The notes under the pieces were generated by a model. It saw only the letters and a list, made by a program, of their open reading frames with translations, had not been told where the DNA came from and ran no database searches. 64,000 bases of DNA, from positions 1-64,000 of the forward strand of contig ONDJ01000006.1 of NCBI GenBank assembly GCA_900316575.1, written 5' to 3'. Source of the DNA: an uncultured Prevotellaceae bacterium. Lineage in GTDB: Bacteria > Bacteroidota > Bacteroidia > Bacteroidales > Bacteroidaceae. Of the stretch, positions 27,392 to 37,298 are shown piece after piece. The position numbers were made by a program, and so were the translations under genes. The first letter of the stretch is position 1. Every line of letters begins with the position of its first letter.

Positions 27392-30300
27392 TCAATCGAG
27401 CTTGATGCTCAAACCGAGACCTCTCAACTCGTGCAGAAGTACATTCAGCGATTCAGGAATGCCAGCCGATGGCATCGGTTCGCCTTTGACAATGGCCTCA
27501 TAAGCACGGCTACGGCCAGTGACGTCGTCGCTCTTGAGCGTGAGAATCTCTTGCAGAACATGAGATGCACCGAAGGCCTCTATTGCCCAAACCTCCATCT
27601 CACCAAAGCGTTGGCCACCAAACTGAGCCTTACCTCCAAGAGGCTGCTGAGTGATAAGAGAGTACGGACCAATGGAACGCGCGTGCATCTTGTCTTCAAC
27701 CATGTGGCCAAGTTTCAGCATGTAAGTGATACCGACCGTTGCCTTTTGGTCGAATGGCTCGCCTGTGCCACCGTCATAAAGCTGAGTAGAACCGAAGTGA
27801 GGAAGACCAGCCTTTGATGTCCATTCGCTAAGGTCTTCAAGCTTTGCACCATCGAAGATTGGCGTTGCAAACTTAACGCCGAGTTTCTGACCAGCAGAAC
27901 CGAGCACGGCTTCAAAGATCTGACCAAGGTTCATACGTGAAGGTACACCAAGTGGGTTGAGCACAATGTCAACAGGCGTACCATCGGCAAGGAAAGGCAT
28001 GTCCTCTTGACGAACAATCTTAGACACAATACCCTTGTTACCATGACGACCTGCCATCTTGTCGCCTACACCGATCTTGCGCTTCTTGGCGATATAGACT
28101 TTGGCTAACTGAATGATGCCACTCGGTAGCTCATCACCAATAGTTATTGCAGTGCGCTTGCGCTTCAACTCTGCGTCCATAATGTTGAACTTGCGCAAAT
28201 AGTTGATTACAAGTTGGCGAATAAGGTCATTGGTGTGATCATCGTCAGTCCAATTGCTCAGAAGTACAGAGTTGTAGTCTAATTGCGACAAGACTCCTTT
28301 GTTGAGCGCAACACCTTTGGCAATGACTTCAGCGCCGAGATTGTCGTAAACGCCTTGAGAAGCCTTTCCTTTTGTCAGTTTCAACAAGCGAGATAGCATG
28401 TCGTTGAACAATTCGTCAGATTTTGTCTGGAATTCCTTGTCCAAACGTTCCATCTCTGTCTTCTCGGCAGCCTTTGAACGACTACGCTGAACTTTAGAAT
28501 ACAAACGACGGTTGATAACAACGCCGCTGAGCGATGGATTGGCTTTCAATGAAGCATCTTTCACATCACCGGCCTTGTCGCCGAAAATTGCTCGAAGAAG
28601 CTTCTCTTCAGGAGTAGGATCGCTTTCGCCTTTAGGCGTGATTTTACCAATAAGAATATCTCCTGGTTCAACGCGTGCTCCTATGCGAATAATACCATTT
28701 TCATCAAGGTCCTTAGTGGCTTCTTCGCTTACGTTTGGAATATCATTGGTCAGCTCTTCCAAGCCGCGCTTTGTCTCACGCACTTCAAGGGAGAACTCAT
28801 CAACGTGAATACTGGTCAAAATATCCTCGCGAACCATGCGCTCGTTGAGCACAATAGCATCCTCATAGTTATAACCTTTCCAAGGCATGTAAGCAACAAG
28901 CAAGTTGCGACCAAGTGCCAATTCTCCGTTTTCGGTTGCATAACCTTCTGTAAGAATGTCGCCTTTTTTCACTCGCTGACCAACTTCGCAAATCGGGCGA
29001 AGGTCTATGACCATATTCTGGTTGGTACGGCGGAACTTGGGAATTGCATAATCAACAACATTGCTGTCGAAGCTTACGAATTCTTCTTCCTCAGTGCGAT
29101 CATACTTGATACGAATGGTTGTGGCATCTACGTACTCAATGATACCATTTCCCTCCGCAGTAATCATAGTGCGACTATCTTCGCAAAGCTGCTTCTCAAT
29201 GCCAGTTCCAACAATTGGAGCTTCGCTACGGATGAGGGGAACAGCTTGGCGCATCATGTTCGAACCCATCAAAGCGCGGTGGGCATCGTCATGCTCCAAG
29301 AAAGGAATAAGAGCTGCGGCAATAGAAGCAATCTGCTGAGGCGAAACGTCCATCAGCGAAACCTCTGAAGGAGGCACTACAGGATAATCGGCATCTTGGC
29401 GACACTTTACGCGGTCGCGAATGAACGAACCATCATCACGCAAGGGTGCATTTCCCTGACCTATGATAACGCCCTCTTCTTCTTCAGCACTGAGATATAC
29501 AATATTATCATTGTCAAGGTCAACAACAGAGTCTTTCACCTTACGATACGGCGTTTCTATGAAACCTAAGTTGTTGATCTTGGCATAAACACACAAGGAT
29601 GAAATAAGACCAATGTTCGGACCTTCAGGCGACTCAATAGGACAGAGACGACCATAGTGTGTATAGTGTACGTCACGAACCTCAAAACCTGCACGTTCGC
29701 GGCTCAAACCACCAGGACCTAAGGCTGACAAGCGACGCTTGTGTGTGACTTCCGCCAGCGGGTTGGTCTGATCCATGAACTGCGACAACGCATTGGTTCC
29801 AAAGAACGAATTGATAACACTTGAAATGGTCTTGGCATTGATAAGATCCGTAGGAGTAAACACTTCGTTGTCACGCACATTCATACGCTCGCGAATGGTG
29901 CGGCTCATGCGTGCCAAGCCAATAGCAAACTGATTACTCAACTGTTCACCCACGGTACGCACGCGACGATTACTCAGGTGGTCAATGTCGTCAACTGTAG
30001 CCTTGGAATTGATAAGCTCTACAAGATACTTGATAATTTCAATGATATCTTCGCGTGTGAGCACACGAACATCCATATCAGTATCCAAATTGAGCTTCTT
30101 GTTAATGCGATAACGACCTACCTCGCCAAGATCATAACGTTTCTCGGAGAAGAAAAGGTTGTTAATAACTTCGCGAGCACTAGCATCATCAGCAGGATCA
30201 GCATTGCGCAACTGGCGATAAATATATAGCACGGCTTCTTTTTCGCTGTTGCTGGGATCCTTCTGCAACGTGTTGAAGATGATTGAGAACTCAGAAGCGA

Positions 30301-31198
30301 CAGTCTCTTCTTTGTGTAACAGGACTGTTTCCGCACCACTGTCAATAATATCTTTAATGATGTCCTCTTCAAGAATCGTCTCGCGATCAAAAAGAACTTC
30401 ATTTCGCTCAATGGATACTACCTCGCCGGTGTCTTCGTCCACAAAGTCTTCTACCCAACTCTTTAACACGCGGGCTGCGAGCTTACGACCTAAAGCCTTC
30501 TTCAAAGCTGTGCGGTTCACTTTCACCTCTTCAGCAAGGTCAAAAATCTGAAGGATGTCCTTGTCGGTCTCAAAACCTATAGCACGCAGAAGCGTCGTAA
30601 CAGGCAACTTCTTCTTACGATCAATATATGCGTACATCGCGTTGTTGATGTCTGTCGCAAACTCTATCCACGATCCCTTGAACGGAATGATACGTGCGCT
30701 ATAGAGCTGAGTTCCGTTGGCATGGATGCTTGAACCAAAGAACACACCAGGCGAACGATGCAATTGAGACACAACAACACGCTCAGCACCATTGATAATG
30801 AAAGTGCCGTTGGGTGTCATATATGGGATCGTACCCAAATAAACGTCCTTAACTTGTGTATCAAACTCATCATGATCGGGATCGGTGCAATATAGTTTCA
30901 ATTTTGCCTTGAGGGGCACACTATATGTCAAACCCCGCTCTAAGCACTCTTGAATACTGTATCGCGGTGCATCAACAAAATAGTCAATAAACTCTAAAAC
31001 GAAGTTGTTGCGCGTGTCTGTAATAGGAAATGTCTCTGCAAAGACTTTATACAAGCCGTCATTCTTTCTTAACTCTGAAGGCGTGTCTAATTGTAGAAAG
31101 TCTTTGAAGGACTGCAACTGCACATCCAAGAAATCCGGATATTCCATCGGATTCTTTACAGACGCAAAGTTTACGCGCTGATTAATTACTGTTGACAT
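27392..31198 (-). CDS. rpoB: RNA polymerase beta subunit
   Basis: 1268 residues, complete. The rifampicin-binding region [20 protein letters not shown], followed by SALGPGG, has the wild-type Gln, Asp, His, Arg and Ser residues, so the sequence predicts rifampicin sensitivity at these sites. The C-terminal [20 protein letters not shown] clamp and GNKGIVSKI segments are also present. A hairpin in the 136-nt gap after rplL probably lowers its expression relative to the ribosomal proteins. Confidence 0.99.
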   Translation of the reverse strand: MSTVINQRVNFASVKNPMEYPDFLDVQLQSFKDFLQLDTPSELRKNDGLYKVFAETFPITDTRNNFVLEFIDYFVDAPRYSIQECLERGLTYSVPLKAKLKLYCTDPDHDEFDTQVKDVYLGTIPYMTPNGTFIINGAERVVVSQLHRSPGVFFGSSIHANGTQLYSARIIPFKGSWIEFATDINNAMYAYIDRKKKLPVTTLLRAIGFETDKDILQIFDLAEEVKVNRTALKKALGRKLAARVLKSWVEDFVDEDTGEVVSIERNEVLFDRETILEEDIIKDIIDSGAETVLLHKEETVASEFSIIFNTLQKDPSNSEKEAVLYIYRQLRNADPADDASAREVINNLFFSEKRYDLGEVGRYRINKKLNLDTDMDVRVLTREDIIEIIKYLVELINSKATVDDIDHLSNRRVRTVGEQLSNQFAIGLARMSRTIRERMNVRDNEVFTPTDLINAKTISSVINSFFGTNALSQFMDQTNPLAEVTHKRRLSALGPGGLSRERAGFEVRDVHYTHYGRLCPIESPEGPNIGLISSLCVYAKINNLGFIETPYRKVKDSVVDLDNDNIVYLSAEEEEGVIIGQGNAPLRDDGSFIRDRVKCRQDADYPVVPPSEVSLMDVSPQQIASIAAALIPFLEHDDAHRALMGSNMMRQAVPLIRSEAPIVGTGIEKQLCEDSRTMITAEGNGIIEYVDATTIRIKYDRTEEEEFVSFDSNVVDYAIPKFRRTNQNMVIDLRPICEVGQRVKKGDILTEGYATENGELALGRNLLVAYMPWKGYNYEDAIVLNERMVREDILTSIHVDEFSLEVRETKRGLEELTNDIPNVSEEATKDLDENGIIRIGARVEPGDILIGKITPKGESDPTPEEKLLRAIFGDKAGDVKDASLKANPSLSGVVINRRLYSKVQRSRSKAAEKTEMERLDKEFQTKSDELFNDMLSRLLKLTKGKASQGVYDNLGAEVIAKGVALNKGVLSQLDYNSVLLSNWTDDDHTNDLIRQLVINYLRKFNIMDAELKRKRTAITIGDELPSGIIQLAKVYIAKKRKIGVGDKMAGRHGNKGIVSKIVRQEDMPFLADGTPVDIVLNPLGVPSRMNLGQIFEAVLGSAGQKLGVKFATPIFDGAKLEDLSEWTSKAGLPHFGSTQLYDGGTGEPFDQKATVGITYMLKLGHMVEDKMHARSIGPYSLITQQPLGGKAQFGGQRFGEMEVWAIEAFGASHVLQEILTLKSDDVTGRSRAYEAIVKGEPMPSAGIPESLNVLLHELRGLGLSIKLD

Positions 31199-31264
31199 TC
31201 TATGCGTGTTAATGATTTAGGTAGGTTTTATTAAACGATTTACTCGGGCTAATTATTAAGACAC

Positions 31265-31302
31265 AAAAAGGTTAAGAACCCCCTACCAGAGGATTCTTAA
31301 CC
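31265..31302 (-). terminator. Attenuator hairpin between rplL and rpoB
   Basis: GGTTAAGAA (31270-31278) and TTCTTAACC (31294-31302) pair, extended by CC/GG with one bulge, and TTTTTGTG follows on the minus strand. Position and shape match the partial terminators that set the ratio of ribosomal protein to RNA polymerase mRNA. A second small hairpin, ACTCTG/CAGAGT, lies at 31306-31322, just after the rplL stop. Confidence 0.7.
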
Positions 31303-31334
31303 CTCACTCTGCGTTACAGAGTTATGTCTGTGAG

Positions 31335-31712
31335 TTAGGCGATTTCTACCTCAGCACCAGCCTCTTCGAGAGCTTTCTTCAGTGCTTCAGCTTCTTCCTT
31401 GCCAACAGCCTCCTTCAGTTTGCTGGGAGCACCGTCAACAAGATCCTTTGCTTCCTTCAAGCCAAGGCCGCAAGCTTCCTTAACGGCTTTAACTACTTGG
31501 AGCTTAGCTGCACCTGCGCTCTTGAGAACCACGTCAAATTCTGTCTTCTCAGCAGCGGCTTCAGCACCACCAGCGGCAGGACCAGCAGCAACTGCTACAG
31601 CAGCAGCGGCGGGTTCAATGCCGTACTCTTCTTTGAGAACGTTAGCCAACTCGTTTACTTCTTTTACTGTCAAATTTACCAATTCTTCAGCAAGGGCTTT
31701 GATGTCTGCCAT
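31335..31712 (-). CDS. rplL: Ribosomal protein bL12 (L7/L12)
   Basis: 125 residues. N-terminal dimerisation helices ([20 protein letters not shown]), an Ala-rich hinge around 38-52, and the C-terminal factor-binding domain ([34 protein letters not shown]). It forms the stalk that recruits translation GTPases. It follows rplJ by 123 nt. Confidence 0.98.
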   Translation of the reverse strand: MADIKALAEELVNLTVKEVNELANVLKEEYGIEPAAAAVAVAAGPAAGGAEAAAEKTEFDVVLKSAGAAKLQVVKAVKEACGLGLKEAKDLVDGAPSKLKEAVGKEEAEALKKALEEAGAEVEIA

Positions 31713-31835
31713 TTTCTGTAAGTATTTTATTTGTTTATAATTCTGTTTGTTTGATGGATAACTATCACACTTGGTCTCCCAACGAGTTATTAATTTACCA
31801 CTGTCCGTACGAAGTGTGATGAGAAATAGATTGTG

Positions 31836-32354
31836 TTATTCCGAACGTTCTCCAAGCGTCTTGAGTACGCCATGGATTGTCTGACCACCGCTTTGCAGTG
31901 CAGAAATAACATTCTTTGCAGGGGACTGCAACAAAGCCACGACTTCGGCAATAAGCTCGGCGCGGCTCTTGATTGCGCAAAGTGCATCCAACTGGTCTGC
32001 ACCTACATAGATACCTTCTTCGGCATAAGCACCTTTAAGTGCGGGAATTCCACTCTTTCCTTCTTCTTTGAGCAACTTAGCTGGTACGTTTGCTGTGTTG
32101 CAGAAGAATACAGCCGTATTACCCTTTAAGCACTCATAGAGAGGTGAGAAGTCCACTTCAGCAGCATCCATAGCTTTCTGAAGCAAGGTGTTCTTAACAA
32201 CGACCATCTTAATGTCTTGCTGGAAACACTTGCGACGAAGGGCACTAGTAGCTGTTGAGTCCAGACCTGTAACATCTACAAGATAGAAGTGGGCATATTC
32301 CTTGAGCTTTTCGCCGAGAGATTGTATGAGCAGTTGTTTATCTTCCTTCTTCAT
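31836..32354 (-). CDS. rplJ: Ribosomal protein uL10
   Basis: 172 residues. Anchors the L7/L12 dimers on the 50S subunit. KEDKQLLIQSLGEKL at the start, LRRKCFQQDIKMVVVKNTLLQKA in the middle and LQSPAKNVISALQSGG near the end are characteristic. It is 15 nt downstream of rplA. In other bacteria the L10-L12 complex represses its own mRNA; no such leader structure was checked here. Confidence 0.98.
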   Translation of the reverse strand: MKKEDKQLLIQSLGEKLKEYAHFYLVDVTGLDSTATSALRRKCFQQDIKMVVVKNTLLQKAMDAAEVDFSPLYECLKGNTAVFFCNTANVPAKLLKEEGKSGIPALKGAYAEEGIYVGADQLDALCAIKSRAELIAEVVALLQSPAKNVISALQSGGQTIHGVLKTLGERSE

Positions 32355-32369
32355 GATTGTATCTGGGTG

Positions 32370-33062
32370 TTATTCTACAGTCTTAGGATCAATCTTGATA
32401 CCCTGGCTCATAGTTGATGAAAGATAAATGCTCTTCATGTAAGTACCTTTGGCTGCAGCGGGTTTGAGTTTGATAATTGTGTTGATAAACTCCTTGGCAT
32501 TTTCTACAATCTTTTGCTCATCGAAAGAAACTTTTCCGATAGAGGCATGAACAATACCAGACTTATCAACTTTGAAATCAATTTTACCCTGCTTTACTTC
32601 ACGGATAGCTTTCGCTACATCCATGGTTACAGTACCACTCTTAGGGTTAGGCATAAGACCGCGCGGACCGAGAACTCGGCCAAGCGCGCCAATCTTTCCC
32701 ATAATGGAGGGCATCGTGATAATCACGTCGATATCAGTCCATCCTCCTTTTATCTTCTCGATGTATTCATCAAGACCTACATAATCAGCGCCTGCTTCTT
32801 TTGCAGCAGTTTCAGCTTCGGGCGGACAAAGACAGAGTACGCGTGTCACCTTTCCTGTGCCGTGAGGCAAAGATACAGTACCACGCACCATCTGATTTGC
32901 TTTACGCGGATCAACACCCAAACGGATGTCAATGTCCAAAGAAGCATCAAATTTGGTAAAGGTTATTTCTTTCACCAACTTGGCTGCTTCTTGGAGCGTA
33001 TAAGCCTTCCCGGCTTCAACCTTTTCGGCAACTGATTTCTGATTTTTCGTCAGTTTACTCAT
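32370..33062 (-). CDS. rplA: Ribosomal protein uL1
   Basis: 230 residues. Forms the L1 stalk that helps release deacylated tRNA from the E site. Recognised from [31 protein letters not shown], and the C-terminal [21 protein letters not shown]. It lies 32 nt downstream of rplK. Confidence 0.98.
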   Translation of the reverse strand: MSKLTKNQKSVAEKVEAGKAYTLQEAAKLVKEITFTKFDASLDIDIRLGVDPRKANQMVRGTVSLPHGTGKVTRVLCLCPPEAETAAKEAGADYVGLDEYIEKIKGGWTDIDVIITMPSIMGKIGALGRVLGPRGLMPNPKSGTVTMDVAKAIREVKQGKIDFKVDKSGIVHASIGKVSFDEQKIVENAKEFINTIIKLKPAAAKGTYMKSIYLSSTMSQGIKIDPKTVE

Positions 33063-33094
33063 TTGTCCAAATTGTGTTAGAAGTGATTAGAAGG

Positions 33095-33532
33095 CTATGC
33101 GGGAAAGTCCCCTTGAACGGTGATACCCATACTGCGAGCTGTACCAGCAACCATTTTCATGGCACTTTCAACAGTAAAGCAGTTTAAGTCGGGCATTTTT
33201 TCTTCTGCTATCTTGCGTACGTCATCCCAACTGATAGTTGCTACTTTCTGACGGTTTGGCTGAGCAGAACCACTCTTTTTCTTTGCTGCCTCAAGCAATT
33301 GGATTGCGACAGGAGGAGTTTTGACTACAAAAGTAAAGGATTTGTCGGTGTAGTAAGTGATTACTACAGGCAAAACTTTTCCAGCCTTTTCCTGTGTCCT
33401 GGCGTTGAACTGCTTGCAGAAATCCATTATATTGATACCCTTAGCACCGAGAGCGGGACCAACGGGTGGGGATGGATTTGCAGCACCTCCTTTAATCTGT
33501 AACTTGATTAATCCAGCAACTTCTTTTGCCAT
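33095..33532 (-). CDS. rplK: Ribosomal protein uL11
   Basis: 145 residues. Binds the GTPase-associated centre of 23S rRNA. The start [23 protein letters not shown] and the end [12 protein letters not shown] are diagnostic. It lies 76 nt downstream of nusG. Confidence 0.98.
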   Translation of the reverse strand: MAKEVAGLIKLQIKGGAANPSPPVGPALGAKGINIMDFCKQFNARTQEKAGKVLPVVITYYTDKSFTFVVKTPPVAIQLLEAAKKKSGSAQPNRQKVATISWDDVRKIAEEKMPDLNCFTVESAMKMVAGTARSMGITVQGDFPA

Positions 33533-33608
33533 CTTATTGTTTAGTTAATGATTAGGCTATCTGTTATAGATAGCACATATATTAGGAACTAAGGCACGTA
33601 ACACTACC

Positions 33609-34148
33609 TTACTCCCTAACGACTTGCATAAAACCTACGTCCATGGGCGCGTTGCGACCAAAGACTTTGACGGCGAGTGTGAGCTTTTTCTTTTCGTTAT
33701 TGACTTTTTCAATAACGCCTGAAAAACCTTTGAACGGACCGTCTGTAACCTTTACGGCATCGCCCACATTGAAAGGAATGACAAGATCCACGTCAGTATT
33801 CTGCAATTCGTCAACCTTACCTAAAAGCTGGTTAACTTCATGCAGGGGAAGTGGCGTAGGATTGTCAAGCCCTCCAAGAAAACCAAGGCAGTTTGGAGTT
33901 TGCCTCAATTCATGAGCTACTTCGCCTACCAAACGAGCCTCCACGAAAACATAGCCAGAAATCAGGTTATGCTCTTTTACAACGCGCTTTGAGCCTCGCT
34001 GCTGCACAACCTTTTCAGTGGGAATGAGAACTTGACTTACATTATCTTTGTAAAATCCATTCTTGATTTGGGCATCGATATATTCCTTCATCTTTGCCTC
34101 TTTCCCGCTCACGGCACGCAATACGTACCAATTCATTTCTGCTGCCAT
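33609..34148 (-). CDS. nusG: Transcription termination/antitermination factor NusG
   Basis: 179 residues. The N-terminal NGN domain (MNWYVLRAVSGKEAKMKEYI, GYVFVEARLVGEVAHELRQTPNCLGFLG) binds RNA polymerase; the C-terminal KOW domain (FNVGDAVKVTDGPFKGFSGVIEKVN) binds Rho or ribosomal S10. The ATG at 34148 is preferred over a TTG at 34157; a further Met follows at MNWYV. It begins 18 nt after secE ends. Confidence 0.97.
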   Translation of the reverse strand: MAAEMNWYVLRAVSGKEAKMKEYIDAQIKNGFYKDNVSQVLIPTEKVVQQRGSKRVVKEHNLISGYVFVEARLVGEVAHELRQTPNCLGFLGGLDNPTPLPLHEVNQLLGKVDELQNTDVDLVIPFNVGDAVKVTDGPFKGFSGVIEKVNNEKKKLTLAVKVFGRNAPMDVGFMQVVRE

Positions 34149-34166
34149 AGTCTGCAATGGATACTG

Positions 34167-34358
34167 TTAAGAATGGTAGATGAGCTGCATCAGATTATCG
34201 AAGATTTGATCTTCAACAAACACAACTAACGCAATCACAATGGAAGCAACAAGAACGACGATTGCGGTATGTGTCAGCTCTTTCCGTGTTGGCCACGTGG
34301 TTTTGTATGCCAATTCTTCGTAGCATGCCTTGCAATATGTTGCAAATTTCTTAAACAT
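34167..34358 (-). CDS. secE: Preprotein translocase subunit SecE
   Basis: 63 residues, the short single-membrane-span form. EELAYKTTWPTRKELTHTAIVV is the conserved amphipathic helix leading into the transmembrane segment (about 33-52). It clamps SecY in the translocon. It lies between tRNA-Trp and nusG, the usual place. Confidence 0.96.
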   Translation of the reverse strand: MFKKFATYCKACYEELAYKTTWPTRKELTHTAIVVLVASIVIALVVFVEDQIFDNLMQLIYHS

Positions 34359-34377
34359 ATCTGTAAGTGCTTTTGAG

Positions 34378-34450
34378 CACGGGAAGAGAGGCTCGAACTC
34401 CCGACACCTGGTTTTGGAGACCAGTGCTCTACCAACTGAGCTATTCCCGT
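34378..34450 (-). tRNA. tRNA-Trp (CCA)
   Basis: 73 nt. Acceptor ACGGGAA pairs with TTCCCGT, with discriminator G. The anticodon stem CTGGT/ACCAG encloses loop CTCCAAA, giving anticodon CCA. The T-arm has GGTTCGA-type GAGTTCGAGCC. It is between tuf and secE, as in many bacteria. Confidence 0.97.
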
Positions 34451-34514
34451 AGAAATAGGCTCACGACTACCTTTGTAAATAGGCGTGAGCCAGAAGTTTA
34501 ATCAATCGCTGATA

Positions 34515-35696
34515 TTAGTCGAGGATTTCAGTAATCTGACCTGAACCTACCGTGCGACCACCTTCACGAATAGCGAAGCGAAGACCTACGTTAAGAGCAA
34601 CGGGGTAGATAAGATCAACGGTAATCTCAACGTTATCACCAGGCATTACCATTTCAGTTCCTTCTGGGAGATGAATTTCACCCGTGCAGTCCATCGTGCG
34701 GAGGTAGAACTGAGGACGATACTTGTTGCCGAATGGTGTGTGACGACCACCCTCTTCCTTCTTCAAAACGTAGATAGAAGCCTTGAAGCGTGAGTGAGGA
34801 GTGATAGCACCCGGATGGGTAATAACCATACCGCGCTTGATTTCGTTCTTGTCAATACCGCGGAGAAGCAGACCCACGTTGTCACCAGCTTCACCTTCGT
34901 CAAGGATCTTGCGGAACATTTCCACGCCAGTTACAACAGACTTCTTATCTTCACCAAGACCGAGGATCTGAACTTCGTCGCTCACATGGATAATACCAGT
35001 TTCGATACGACCTGTAGCAACAGTACCACGACCAGTAATTGAGAACACGTCTTCAACAGGCATCAAGAAAGCCTTATCCTTATCGCGAACGGGCTCCTGA
35101 ATCCAGTTGTCAACAGCGTCCATAAGCTCCATCACTTTGTCTTCCCACTCCTTTACACCATTGAGGGCACCGAGAGCAGAACCACGAATAATGGGGGTGT
35201 CATCTTCGAACTCGTACTGAGCGAGAAGCTCACGCATTTCCATTTCTACGAGCTCAAGCATCTCTTCGTCCTCAACCATGTCGCACTTATTGAGGAAGAC
35301 AACGAGACGAGGCACGTTCACCTGACGAGCGAGCAGAATGTGCTCACGAGTCTGAGGCATAGGACCGTCAGTTGCAGCAACTACAATAATAGCACCGTCC
35401 ATCTGAGCGGCACCCGTCACCATGTTCTTCACATAGTCGGCGTGACCCGGACAGTCAACGTGAGCATAGTGACGCTTAGCGGTCTCATACTCAACGTGAG
35501 CAGTGTTGATGGTAATACCACGCTCCTTCTCTTCAGGAGCATTGTCGATCTGATCGAAAGACTTCACCTCGGAAAGACCGGCCTTTGCAAGCACCGTGGT
35601 GATAGCAGCCGTCAACGTCGTCTTACCATGGTCAACGTGGCCAATCGTACCGATGTTAACGTGCGGTTTAGTTCTTTCAAAATGTTCTTTAGCCAT
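34515..35696 (-). CDS. tuf: Elongation factor Tu
   Basis: 393 residues. GTPase that delivers aminoacyl-tRNA to the ribosome. G1 [11 protein letters not shown]2 [15 protein letters not shown]3 [10 protein letters not shown]4 NKCDMV and G5 SALGAL are all intact, followed by the beta-barrel domains 2 and 3. It has a normal length and is flanked by tRNA-Thr and tRNA-Trp. Confidence 0.99.
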   Translation of the reverse strand: MAKEHFERTKPHVNIGTIGHVDHGKTTLTAAITTVLAKAGLSEVKSFDQIDNAPEEKERGITINTAHVEYETAKRHYAHVDCPGHADYVKNMVTGAAQMDGAIIVVAATDGPMPQTREHILLARQVNVPRLVVFLNKCDMVEDEEMLELVEMEMRELLAQYEFEDDTPIIRGSALGALNGVKEWEDKVMELMDAVDNWIQEPVRDKDKAFLMPVEDVFSITGRGTVATGRIETGIIHVSDEVQILGLGEDKKSVVTGVEMFRKILDEGEAGDNVGLLLRGIDKNEIKRGMVITHPGAITPHSRFKASIYVLKKEEGGRHTPFGNKYRPQFYLRTMDCTGEIHLPEGTEMVMPGDNVEITVDLIYPVALNVGLRFAIREGGRTVGSGQITEILD

Positions 35697-35760
35697 AGCT
35701 TGATATTAATATTAATATGTGTGTGATTTAGTCTCCTACAAAAAGGTTTTACAACCCTTG

Positions 35761-35832
<72 letters not shown>

Positions 35833-35861
35833 AACACTTCAAACGTCTCATTTAGACTTTG

Positions 35862-35934
35862 AGCGGAAGACGGGGCTCAAACCCGCGACCCCCAGCTTGG
35901 AAGGCTAGTGCTCTATCAACTGAGCTACTTCCGC
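35862..35934 (-). tRNA. tRNA-Gly (TCC)
   Basis: 73 nt. Acceptor GCGGAAG pairs with CTTCCGC, discriminator T. Anticodon loop CTTCCAA gives TCC. It lies 29 nt upstream of tRNA-Thr in the same transcript. Confidence 0.97.
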
Positions 35935-35951
35935 AATCAGCCTTACGGCTG

Positions 35952-36034
35952 TGGGCAAAGATGGATTCGAACCACCGAAGGCGAAAGCCAGCAGATTTAC
36001 AGTCTGCCCCATTTGTCCACTCTGGTATTTGCCC
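35952..36034 (-). tRNA. tRNA-Tyr (GTA)
   Basis: 83 nt with the long variable arm of class II tRNAs (CTGGCTTTCGCCTTCGG). Acceptor GGGCAAA pairs with TTTGCCC, discriminator A. Loop CTGTAAA gives anticodon GTA. It is the first gene of the tRNA-tuf-ribosomal protein-rpoBC transcript. Confidence 0.97.
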
Positions 36035-36090
36035 TTGCTCGCAAGCTACAAACTACGCCGTTTTGCGCATTCGTGACTTATTAGCGGGTG

Positions 36091-36120
36091 CAAAGGTAGA
36101 TATTATTCCTTATCTGCAAA
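36091..36120 (-). promoter_or_regulatory. Promoter of the tRNA-tuf-rplK-rpoBC operon
   Basis: On the minus strand TTTG (36117-36120), 18 nt, then TACCTTTG (36091-36098), a full match to TAnnTTTG. It lies 57 nt upstream of tRNA-Tyr and is the only good promoter before this 13-kb operon. Confidence 0.75.
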
Positions 36121-36480
36121 ACTTTTCTCTTGTTTTTTTTAATTATTCATCGTTTTTCGCCTTTGATTTTAATCAATCTGCCGCTTGAGCCGAAAAGAAT
36201 TGGATGCACCAATAGCACATTTAGCAGCATGATGAGACTAAAATTTAAGAATAGAAACTCACGCGCGCGCGTATATATATTATTGTATACGCTCTATCAT
36301 ATAACACTTACACTTCTCTTTCCTACTCTTAAAGACGTTAGTCAGAGAAACTCCATGAAACTGAAAAAAACACGTTATTCTGTCAATCACTTTCTATGCC
36401 TTGTATTCCTTCTCTGAGCGTGTTCAGCAAGATCCGAACTTCGTTGAATCACATCCGAGGTCGTTTCAAAGAGCTCCCAG
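36121..36480. other. Intergenic stretch without a convincing gene
   Basis: A 95-codon frame (36130-36417, + strand) is present but has no promoter, atypical composition and no recognisable motif. An alternating purine-pyrimidine tract of about 21 bp, CACGCGCGCGCGTATATATA-like, spans 36260-36280. CATCCGAGGTCGTTT at about 36450 resembles the right arm of the hpf terminator further along. Confidence 0.5.
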
Positions 36481-36529
36481 CTAAAAAAAACTACCTCGGA
36501 CCCCGTCAAAACGACATCCGAGGTAGTTT
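36481..36529 (-). terminator. Intrinsic terminator of hpf
   Basis: AAACTACCTCGGA (36488-36500) pairs with TCCGAGGTAGTTT (36517-36529). On the minus strand the hairpin ends in eight T residues. It is 156 nt after the hpf stop; no gene lies between. Confidence 0.85.
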
Positions 36530-36684
36530 ACACCCTTTTGCAGCAGGCTTATTGTGCGCTTGAAATTCTTATACCTCTTTACTGATGTAAATATACAAAA
36601 GCGTCATGCAATGAGCAAGGACAAATTTCTTCGTTTATCCTATTCCTTATACCTTTTCAGAATCAAGCAGCACGCTGATAGTTT

Positions 36685-36978
36685 TTACTTATTCTTTTCC
36701 TTTAGACGCTCAATCTGCTTGAGCAAAGCTTCAATGCACTCTTGCACACCTTCTTCAAAGGTGTCACAAACACGCTCGGCATGCACATCGCCACCTGGCA
36801 TATACAAGTGTAGCTGCGTCTCTTTATTTTTAGCCGTTTCGGGCTTTACTACTTTGAGCGTCACTTCAAGCTGCGTGGCACGCTCAAACTTTTTTTCTAA
36901 CCTGGCCGCTTTTTTTTCTATGAAAGAATGTAGGCGCTCGGTGATGTCGAAATGAATGGCTTTAATCTTAATTTCCAT
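36685..36978 (-). CDS. hpf: Ribosome hibernation promoting factor, short form
   Basis: 97 residues of the HPF/YfiA beta-alpha-beta-beta-beta-alpha fold: KIKAIHFDITERLHSFIEKKAARLEKKF, LEVTLKVVKPE, LHLYMPGGDVHAERVCDTFEEGVQECIEALLKQIERLK. Binds the decoding centre of idle ribosomes and promotes inactive 100S dimers. It lacks the C-terminal dimerisation domain of long HPF. It has its own terminator and an unusually good Shine-Dalgarno sequence. Confidence 0.92.
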   Translation of the reverse strand: MEIKIKAIHFDITERLHSFIEKKAARLEKKFERATQLEVTLKVVKPETAKNKETQLHLYMPGGDVHAERVCDTFEEGVQECIEALLKQIERLKEKNK

Positions 36979-36986
36979 AATTCGTT

Positions 36987-37019
36987 CTCCTTAAACTTTA
37001 ACCTCGCTTTTATACGAGG
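36987..37019 (-). promoter_or_regulatory. Shine-Dalgarno and leader hairpin of hpf
   Basis: Minus-strand AAGGAG (36987-36992) lies 8 nt before the ATG, which is rare in Bacteroidetes. Just upstream CCTCG/CGAGG (37015-37019 and 37002-37006) can form a 5-bp hairpin with an A/T-rich loop. It could control translation. No clear -7 box was found further up. Confidence 0.5.
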
Positions 37020-37202
37020 ATGGTTAACATTTGGGAAAAGATTTCTTATTGTAACTGCAAAGGATGTTTTATCCTTTTGGATTTCATCAGCGAATTTACG
37101 CCAGTTTTTTTACATACGCATTGAAATGCAAAGGAAAACACACAAAAACGCCCTTTAATCAACATTTTTAAGACAAATACGACGATTTTTCAGAAAAGTT
37201 AG

Positions 37203-37210
37203 TACTTTTG
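37203..37210 (+). promoter_or_regulatory. -7 box of the fasciclin lipoprotein gene
   Basis: TACTTTTG matches TAnnTTTG and predicts a start near 37217 with an 80-nt leader. The expected -33 region (37183-37190) is T-rich but has no TTG. Confidence 0.5.
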
Positions 37211-37298
37211 CGGGCAGTGTTGGTACTAGCCCCTTGCCAAAAGAGGCCACATTCAGCATTGAGAACGCTATTAAAAAACTTTATATCTATACAAACCC

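Noticed and set aside
35859-36188. Plus-strand frame containing SNPRPPAWK and DSNHRRRKPADLQS
   Set aside because: A well-known spurious translation of the antisense strand of tRNA genes, here tRNA-Gly and tRNA-Tyr.
36130-36417. 95-codon plus-strand frame after the tRNA operon promoter
   Set aside because: No promoter, no family motif, and it contains the alternating CG/TA tract.
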